From UMGS1851 sp900555605 (GTDB taxonomy: Bacteria; Bacillota; Clostridia; UBA1212; UBA1255): a stretch of DNA of 12,380 nucleotides. The first letter of the stretch is position 1, and each line of letters begins with the position of its first letter. Position numbers and translations under genes: made by a program. The notes under the pieces are model-generated. The model was not told the origin of the DNA. It made no database searches and saw nothing but the letters and a program-made list of their open reading frames with translations. The stretch is taken from the NCBI GenBank assembly GCA_902472555.1, contig CABROF010000077.1, positions 1 to 12,380 on the forward strand. Direction: 5' to 3'. Shown here in pieces: positions 6,861 to 12,380 of this stretch.

Positions 6861-8378
6861 ATGAAAAAAAGATGTATTTTTTCCGCAGTACTGGTGCTGT
6901 TCCTTTTGGCAGCTGCCATAGGGCCCATATCAGTCTTTGCGGAAGAAACAGAAACTCCCGTGCTTTATACGGAAAATTTCGATGCTTTTGCTGATGTAAG
7001 CGCAGCAAAAAGTGAATTGGAAAAATATTGGTACCTGGAGAGTGCTTTTACACTGGAAGAAGCCGGTACGGGAAAAGCACTGAAATTGGACTGGGCGGCT
7101 GCAAACCGTCAGATGATTTTAGAGAAGGTATATGCGCCGCAGGATTATGAAGTATCTCTTTGCGTTATGGGCGGATCGATTACACAAGAGGGCGGCTTTA
7201 TCTTTCTTCGCACCAATTCCGCGATTGCCCACAGCTGGCCTAATACGTTATATGAAGCAGATCTGTGCCAGACAGACGGATTTACGTCCGGCGGTGTCGG
7301 CGTGACCGGAATTTTCCTCAAATTGCATGGGCCTAAGCTGCATATTGGAGTAAAAACCGCAGAAGCCGTGGATGATGTTTATCAAAAAGGAATCGGAAAT
7401 CTCAGGCATATTGCGGACCTGCCTCAAGGTAAAGATTTCGGCCTGGAGTATGTGAATATTAAAATAACGGACCGAGATCACGTTGTTTCTGTTTATATAG
7501 AAGATGTGCTGGCGGCAACTATTACCTACTCAAATCCGGAAGGGGAATATTATACAAAGGCTGTCATCAAAAATGCAGACGGACAGATCGTCAAGCAAAC
7601 TGAAACAGCCAGAATCGCAGTTGAGAATACCATGGGGCTATCTGTAAGGGGCAGTTACATGAATGTGGATGAGTTAACGATCCGCTCTCTTACCGGGATC
7701 GCACCGGTGGTTCTGCCTGCTGCCGCGCTTTATGATACAGATCAGCCCAGAGGCACACATTTTCAGGTGGGCGCCGACACAGAGCTGGCTATGAAAATAA
7801 CGGTTGCGCCGGGAAAAGCGATGAAGTCGCTGACCTATAAAAATATGCCGACTTATACTGGACTGAAAACAGAGGTCACGTTTTCGGTGTATCAATGGAA
7901 TACGGATTATACGTCCTCGCTGCAGCAGGCGCCGGTATACCGGGCAGTGGTATACGATCACAAAGACAATCAGGACCGCACCTTTGAATTCTGGAATCCG
8001 CTGCAGGCCGGTACTTATTTATTTGTACTTTCGGATGGTCGGAAAGGCGTAAACAACAGCGGCGCGGAAGCCGGCCCTCCCGGAGTCTGGCGTGCAGAGC
8101 CTTCAGATCGTTTAGGTGTTACGGTATTTGCCAACGGTGAGGAACAATCCTTTGCAATTTATTCGAGTATGGTACTGCTGGACGGCTACCCGATTGCGGT
8201 GGATCCCACAGAGCCTGAGCCGACGGAGCCCAATCCGCCGGAAACCGCAACCAATCCGCCGGAAACAAACGTACAAACCGGAGATGCGCAGATTTTTTTG
8301 GCGGGTGCGATTCTTCTGATTCCGGCCCTAACGATCGCCGTTGCATGGGTGATGCGCAGAAAACGTATACATGCGTAA
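6861..8378 (+). CDS. Anchored surface protein, two-domain family of unknown function (paralogue B)
   Basis: A 505-residue paralogue of the preceding gene, 78 bp downstream of it. AAGGAGG (6847-6853) is seven bases before the ATG. Signal peptide 1-27 (ends SVFA). The LamG-like domain, about 32-280, shares YTENFDAFA, KLHIGVKTAEA, QKGIGNLRHIADLP, VNIKI and the closing MNVDELTIRSL region with paralogue A. The second domain (about 290-445) keeps APGKAMKSLTYKNMPTYTG (TYKNMPTYTG at 325-334), FSVYQW, DHKDNQD and SDGRKG, so this domain is more conserved than the first in its core. The spacer is shorter and made of TEP and NPPET units, and ends in NVQTGD (470-475), a hydrophobic helix (476-498) and RRKRIHA. 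NVQTG is an atypical sortase-like signal. Paralogue A has an extra loop around residues 115-145 that B largely lacks. Likely co-transcribed with A, with a binding role at the cell surface; function not established. Confidence 0.75.
   Translation: MKKRCIFSAVLVLFLLAAAIGPISVFAEETETPVLYTENFDAFADVSAAKSELEKYWYLESAFTLEEAGTGKALKLDWAAANRQMILEKVYAPQDYEVSLCVMGGSITQEGGFIFLRTNSAIAHSWPNTLYEADLCQTDGFTSGGVGVTGIFLKLHGPKLHIGVKTAEAVDDVYQKGIGNLRHIADLPQGKDFGLEYVNIKITDRDHVVSVYIEDVLAATITYSNPEGEYYTKAVIKNADGQIVKQTETARIAVENTMGLSVRGSYMNVDELTIRSLTGIAPVVLPAAALYDTDQPRGTHFQVGADTELAMKITVAPGKAMKSLTYKNMPTYTGLKTEVTFSVYQWNTDYTSSLQQAPVYRAVVYDHKDNQDRTFEFWNPLQAGTYLFVLSDGRKGVNNSGAEAGPPGVWRAEPSDRLGVTVFANGEEQSFAIYSSMVLLDGYPIAVDPTEPEPTEPNPPETATNPPETNVQTGDAQIFLAGAILLIPALTIAVAWVMRRKRIHA
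8230..8266 (+). repeat. Two 16-bp direct repeats encoding NPPET units in the surface spacer
   Basis: CCAATCCGCCGGAAAC occurs at 8230-8245 and again at 8251-8266, a 21-bp period in frame. It encodes the repeated NPPET peptide of the wall or membrane spacer. Perfect nucleotide identity points to a recent duplication, and such repeats can change copy number and so spacer length. Confidence 0.85.
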
Positions 8379-8400
8379 AATAACAGCCTGCTGATAAGTG

Positions 8401-8444
8401 TAAAGTATAACAGGAGGCTTTCTGCAAGCTCTTGTTATACTTTA
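8401..8444. promoter_or_regulatory. Long near-perfect hairpin between surface genes and cytosolic hydrolase
   Basis: TAAAGTATAACA (8401-8412) is an exact inverted repeat of TGTTATACTTTA (8433-8444). Pairing continues inward: G:T, three pairs, one bulged G (8417), then three more pairs, closing a five-base loop (8421-8425). This gives about 19 pairs in 44 bases. An AGGAGG sequence (8412-8417) is buried in the left arm. There is no U-run, so it is not a classic terminator; it could be an mRNA-processing or stability element, an attenuator, a protein-binding palindrome, or a small palindromic repeat. It lies 22 bp after the paralogue B stop codon and 32 bp before the next start. Confidence 0.7.
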
Positions 8445-8476
8445 TATCTATAAAATCATAAAGGGGATTTGATCCG

Positions 8477-10414
8477 ATGCTTACAATTCCGCTAAGTCTT
8501 GCGAATATTCATGACGATAATAAAAAAACATATGTGCAGGATCTGCGTGCGTGCGGAGCGCAGCGTGTGCTGCTCACGATACAGGAGTTTTTTGAAGAAG
8601 GCGAGGAACGTGTAAAAGTTCTGGAGAACCTCAGGCGCAATATTGCATATTTTGAACAGGAAGGCTTTGACGTAGGCGTGTGGTGCAATACCCTCGGCTA
8701 CGGGACGCGGCGGCCGGAGACCTTTCACAAAAAATTCGGCCATTGTACCCGGATTACGAATTTTGAGGGCCGGACCGGCATTGATACGGTGTGTCTGCTC
8801 AATGAGGATTTTGCAGAAGAAATACAGCGATGGATGATTGAATTTGCACAGGCCGGCGCAAAGCTGATCCTGATTGACGATGATCTCGTACTGTCTGTCC
8901 GCCCCGGTTTTACCTGTGCTTGTGAAAAACATCTTGCTTTATTTTCTGCGCATGCCGGCCGTTCCTTTGAACGGGAAGCGCTGCCCGGATTATTTACGGG
9001 AAAGCCCAATGCCCTGCGCACATTGTATATGGATTTACAGGGACAGGCTATGACCGGCTTCTGCATGAAGCTGAGAGTGGCTGTTGATCAGGTGTCGCCT
9101 GAAATCAGACTCGGCCTTTGTGCCAGTTATACCCATTTTGATCTCGAGGGTGTGGAGCTTGAAAAGATGGTCCGGCTGATGGCCGGTAAAACAAAACCGC
9201 TGCTTCGGCTGTCCGGCGCCACTTACTGGTCCTGCTTTGCCCCGCGGCTCAACGAGCGCCAGACGCTCTCTGCGGTTCTTGAGTTTGTACGCGCGCAAGC
9301 AGGCTGGCTGCGCGGCTCGGATATTGAACTGATGGATGAGAATGACCCGTATCCGCGTAAGCATTGGCTGGTGCCATCTTCCTATACGGAGCTTTATGAT
9401 TGCGTCATGTTAGCCAACGGCGGCACAGGCCGGCTGAACTATATTCTGCATTACGGTCCGGATAAGCAACGCGGTGATACGTCATATCTGGAGGCCTGCT
9501 TAGAGAATCGGCCGGATAAAGAAAATTTGATCCGGATGTTTGCTGGCAAAGCGCCTGTGGGGTGGCGCGTGTATCAAGCGGAACACCTGATCCGTGAAGC
9601 AGAGCTTCCGGAACCGTATATGGGCGATTATGCGCTGATGTCCCGCTTTACGCAGCCCCACGCCGGCATCCTGCTGACTGAAAACAGCATGCCCACCGTG
9701 TACGAGGGGGGCGGCACAGGCATAGTATTTGGAGAACATGCAAGGCATCTGACAGAAGAACAGCTGAACGCCGGCCTGCTGCTGGATGCACCTGCGGCAA
9801 AAATTTTAAGTGCGCTTGGCGTGGATGTGGGGCTGCGGCGGATGGAGCGGACGGATCCGCCTTCATGCGAAATCTTCTGTTCGGATACGGGCCGTTCGAT
9901 TCCTTTTACAGAACCCAGAGGAATCTTTTACCGTATGACGCTGGACTGCAGAGCGGAGACAGTCAGTACCTTTCAAAACAGGGAACAATCTTTTCCCGCC
10001 TGCTATACCTATGAAAATAGTTCCGGCCAGCGGTTCGCGGTTTATAGCTTTGCAGGTGAAACGCTGCGGTACTATACTCTCGGCACAGGCGGCATGGGTG
10101 CCGCCGCAGGCGATGAAAGACAGCTTCAGCTGGCTGCGCTGTATGCCTATTTATCCGGCAGGCAGCTCCCTGCTGTCTGCATGCGTCATCCGAACCTGTA
10201 TTTGCTTGCGGCAAAGGACAACGGCAGCATGTCGCTGCTGTTATGCAATATGTACCCGGAAAAGGCTTTCTGTCCGCGCATCCTGCTGGACGAGGCGTAC
10301 CGAATTGCCTCCGTAGTAAAAGGGACGGCGGAGCTCGACAAAAATGAGCTTGTATTATCGACGATTGCCCCCTTTGACTGGATGACTGTTGATCTTAAGA
10401 AAATAAACCCATAG
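8477..10414 (+). CDS. Cytosolic TIM-barrel glycoside hydrolase candidate (GH42-clan-like)
   Basis: A 645-residue protein with no signal peptide or membrane segment. AAGGGGA (8461-8467) precedes the ATG by nine bases. The N-terminal half reads as a (beta/alpha)8 barrel: an opening strand MLTIPLSLAN, LILIDDDLVL (D134-D136), a cysteine/histidine cluster C147-x-C149-x2-H152, LGLCASYTH, and DENDPYPRKHW (287-297). As I recall from GH42-like relatives, an Asp-rich strand comes before a Cys-x-Cys cluster and the nucleophile sits in an SEVDTFP-like motif; by that comparison E288 is my best guess for a catalytic residue. A middle segment (about 395-455, with FGEHARHLTEEQLNAGLLLD) resembles the trimerisation or amidotransferase-like part of such enzymes, and a beta-rich C-terminus follows. 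The gene is followed 19 bp later by a secreted GH71/99-like gene, so the pair is probably co-expressed: one enzyme outside the cell, this one inside acting on imported fragments. Exact family and substrate are unassigned. Confidence 0.6.
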   Translation: MLTIPLSLANIHDDNKKTYVQDLRACGAQRVLLTIQEFFEEGEERVKVLENLRRNIAYFEQEGFDVGVWCNTLGYGTRRPETFHKKFGHCTRITNFEGRTGIDTVCLLNEDFAEEIQRWMIEFAQAGAKLILIDDDLVLSVRPGFTCACEKHLALFSAHAGRSFEREALPGLFTGKPNALRTLYMDLQGQAMTGFCMKLRVAVDQVSPEIRLGLCASYTHFDLEGVELEKMVRLMAGKTKPLLRLSGATYWSCFAPRLNERQTLSAVLEFVRAQAGWLRGSDIELMDENDPYPRKHWLVPSSYTELYDCVMLANGGTGRLNYILHYGPDKQRGDTSYLEACLENRPDKENLIRMFAGKAPVGWRVYQAEHLIREAELPEPYMGDYALMSRFTQPHAGILLTENSMPTVYEGGGTGIVFGEHARHLTEEQLNAGLLLDAPAAKILSALGVDVGLRRMERTDPPSCEIFCSDTGRSIPFTEPRGIFYRMTLDCRAETVSTFQNREQSFPACYTYENSSGQRFAVYSFAGETLRYYTLGTGGMGAAAGDERQLQLAALYAYLSGRQLPAVCMRHPNLYLLAAKDNGSMSLLLCNMYPEKAFCPRILLDEAYRIASVVKGTAELDKNELVLSTIAPFDWMTVDLKKINP

Positions 10415-10433
10415 ATATCGGAGGTATTTATAT

Positions 10434-12380
10434 ATGCGCGTTAGAAAAACACTCGTTTTATTGACGGCGGCTTTCGTTATACTGTCAGGCTATGTGTTTC
10501 CGTATACCGCAGCTGCAGAGGGGGAAGAAAGCAGTCTGCCGAAAATTGCAATCGGAACGGTCAAGCCGGATACCTGGACTGCTGTGGATGGCTTGGGCAG
10601 AACCGTAAATACCTATTCCGAAACAGGCGAAGCCCGGGAGGGCAAGTATGTGGGATTATTTTATTGGACCTGGCACTACCAGCGGTCCCAATATGAACCG
10701 CGCAACGTATCGGAGATCATCCGTGCACATCCGGAGGCGCGCAACGACTGGAATCATGAGGCTTGGGAGGGGACCGAAAGCGGAACGCCGTATTTCTGGA
10801 ATGAACCGCTTTTCGGCTATTACCGCAATTTAGATAAATATGTGGTCAGAAAGCATGCGGAAATGCTGGCGGATGCCGGGGTCGACGTCATTATTTTTGA
10901 CTGCACGAATGGGAACTCGACCTGGAAAGCCGGATATGATACGATCTTTGAGGTTTTCGAGCAGGCGCGCGCTGAGGGCGTGGACACGCCGCAGGTAGCT
11001 TTTATGCTGAATTTTTCGGCAAACGCTTATACAAAGACGGAGTTGTTTTTGTTGTACGATGACATTTATAGTCAGGGAAAATATAAAGATCACTGGTTTA
11101 TATGGGAAGGAAAACCATTGATTATGGCATGGCCGGAGGCATTGGATGCTGCGGATGACAAAGATAAAGAAATCTTGAATTTTTTTACCTTTCGGAAGAA
11201 CGAACCTACCTATTTTGCGGAAGACAGTGCAATATCTGAAAATACATGGGGCTGGTGTTCTGTCTATCCTCAGACAAAATACGGCGTCCGGGCCGACGGA
11301 AGCGTGGAGCAGATGACTGTCAGTGTGGCGCAGAATGCCAATGAACACGGATTGGTGGCTATGAATGACTACCGCGGGGGTGTCTTCGGCCGCGGGTACG
11401 CAAAGGATGCATACTCTTATTCCTATACATATCAAAATCAGACCGTTACGGTGAATCAAAACACGGAAAATGCTTATTTTTACGGGCTGAACTTCCAGCA
11501 GCAGTGGGATTACGCACTCTCGGTGGATCCGGACTTCATTTTTATTACCGGATGGAACGAATGGATTGCCGGCCGGACCCGGGAATGGTTCGGAACGACC
11601 AATGCGTTTCCGGATCAGTACAATGATGAATTCAGCCGGGATATCGAGCCGTCGAAGGGCGTGCTGAAGGACCATTTCTATTATCAGCTGGTGAGCAACA
11701 TCCGGAGATATAAGGGCGTCCAGGAGCCGGAGGTTGCCTCAGAGGATAAAAATGTCCATAAGACCATTGATATCAACAGCAGCGAGGATCTCTGGGCCGA
11801 TGTACGGCATGAATTTAATCATTATATCGGAAGTACCATGGAGCGGAAATCTTTAGGATGGGGCAAGCTGAAATACGAGAGCAACACCATGCGGAACGAT
11901 ATCGTAACGTCTAAGGTGGCATTTGATGACGATTACATCTACTTTATGGCAGAGACGCTGCAGGATCTTACGGATTCCGGGGATCCGGCCTGGATGCGGC
12001 TGCTGATTGACACGGATTTTACCGGTGTGTCGGAGAACTGGGAGGGCTTTGAGTACATCATCAACCGTGTGTCTCCTACGGGCTCGGAGGCGGTTGTGGA
12101 GAAGGCTGACGGCAAAGGCTGGAGCTTTGTACAGAGCGGAACGGCGCGGTTTTCCGTACAGGGCAATCGGCTGCAGCTGGCGGTGCCGAGAGAAGCCTTG
12201 GGCATGAGCAAGGGCGGAGAAGTACCTGCGTTTAATTTCAAATGGGCGGATAACACGAGAGCGGATGGCGCCGCGGAGGACAGCGGAGATATTCTGGATT
12301 TCTATCAGTACGGCGACGTGGCCCCCGGCGGGCGGTTTATGTTTGCTTTCCGCACCAAGCTTGACCCGTTTAAGCCCCAG
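10434..12380 (+). CDS. Secreted GH71/99-like glycoside hydrolase with C-terminal CBM9/DOMON-like module (3' end missing)
   Basis: The frame is open from the ATG at 10434 to the end of the window (649 residues, no stop). GGAGGT (10420-10425) lies eight bases before the start. Signal peptide about 1-28 (RVRKTLVLL, then a hydrophobic run, then TAAA). The mature start KIAIGTVKPDTW leads into VGLFYWTWH (73-81), NEPLFGYY (123-130), VDVIIFDCTNG (150-160), WFIWEGKPLIMAW (221-233) and FIFITGWNEW (368-377), the ordered strands of a GH71/99-like barrel; acidic residues in FDCTNG and WNEW are the natural catalytic-site candidates. SRDIEP (401-406) and RRYKG (424-428) close the barrel. Residues about 440-640 are the CBM9/DOMON-like module (NDIV, DDYIYFMAET, FKWADN, FYQYGDVAPGGR). 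Unlike the copy at the left edge, this protein continues past that module (FRTKLDPFKPQ), so extra domains or an anchor may follow. It completes an operon with the cytosolic hydrolase. Class is likely; substrate unknown. Confidence 0.75.
   Translation, partial: MRVRKTLVLLTAAFVILSGYVFPYTAAAEGEESSLPKIAIGTVKPDTWTAVDGLGRTVNTYSETGEAREGKYVGLFYWTWHYQRSQYEPRNVSEIIRAHPEARNDWNHEAWEGTESGTPYFWNEPLFGYYRNLDKYVVRKHAEMLADAGVDVIIFDCTNGNSTWKAGYDTIFEVFEQARAEGVDTPQVAFMLNFSANAYTKTELFLLYDDIYSQGKYKDHWFIWEGKPLIMAWPEALDAADDKDKEILNFFTFRKNEPTYFAEDSAISENTWGWCSVYPQTKYGVRADGSVEQMTVSVAQNANEHGLVAMNDYRGGVFGRGYAKDAYSYSYTYQNQTVTVNQNTENAYFYGLNFQQQWDYALSVDPDFIFITGWNEWIAGRTREWFGTTNAFPDQYNDEFSRDIEPSKGVLKDHFYYQLVSNIRRYKGVQEPEVASEDKNVHKTIDINSSEDLWADVRHEFNHYIGSTMERKSLGWGKLKYESNTMRNDIVTSKVAFDDDYIYFMAETLQDLTDSGDPAWMRLLIDTDFTGVSENWEGFEYIINRVSPTGSEAVVEKADGKGWSFVQSGTARFSVQGNRLQLAVPREALGMSKGGEVPAFNFKWADNTRADGAAEDSGDILDFYQYGDVAPGGRFMFAFRTKLDPFKPQ

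Noticed and set aside
8432..8461. Nine-codon TTG frame after the AGGAGG inside the hairpin, as a possible leader peptide.
   Set aside because: Non-ATG start, the ribosome site would be hidden in the stem, spacing is too long, and the peptide has no informative codon run.
10830..11675. Minus-strand open frame of 281 codons opposite the right-edge hydrolase.
   Set aside because: The plus-strand frame encodes a clear signal peptide and GH71/99-like motifs throughout; the opposite frame has no recognisable features.

Overview
The window looks like a stretch of a Clostridia-type Firmicutes genome, probably from a gut or other anaerobic polymer-degrading bacterium. This rests on strong AGGAGG-type ribosome sites, Gram-positive surface proteins ending in a membrane segment plus a basic tail (one with a clear IPATG sortase-type signal), an AraC regulator of the Firmicutes carbohydrate type, and moderate GC. 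I cannot name a species. No tRNA, rRNA, CRISPR array, insertion sequence or phage gene was found.

Layout. Positions 1-3641 hold three plus-strand genes. The first is the 3' end of a secreted GH71/99-like glycoside hydrolase with a CBM9/DOMON-like C-terminal module. Two membrane- or wall-anchored surface proteins follow, built from one and two F5/8 type C (discoidin-like) sugar-binding domains. Positions 3753-4826 encode a minus-strand AraC-family regulator, convergent with the left block and divergent from the right block. The divergent 282-bp gap holds two recognisable -10 boxes, direct repeats that could be operators, and a leader with nested inverted repeats. Positions 5109-12380 hold four plus-strand genes: two paralogous anchored surface proteins of an unrecognised two-domain type, a signal-less (cytosolic) TIM-barrel-type glycoside hydrolase candidate, and a second secreted GH71/99-like enzyme that runs off the right edge.

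How it may work together (inference). The window reads as a polysaccharide-utilisation locus of Gram-positive design. Secreted GH71/99-like enzymes cut a glycan outside the cell, anchored beta-sandwich proteins hold the glycan or the enzymes at the surface, a cytosolic hydrolase finishes imported fragments, and a cupin/AraC regulator responds to a sugar. The substrate cannot be read from the sequence; the GH71/99 resemblance only suggests an alpha-linked glycan such as alpha-mannan or alpha-glucan. No transporter and no sortase lies in the window, so both would have to be encoded elsewhere.

The most distinctive items are the tandem surface-protein paralogues with a shared TYKNMPTYTG motif, the pair of GH71/99-like enzymes at the two ends of the window, and a 44-nt near-perfect hairpin that separates the surface genes from the cytosolic hydrolase.
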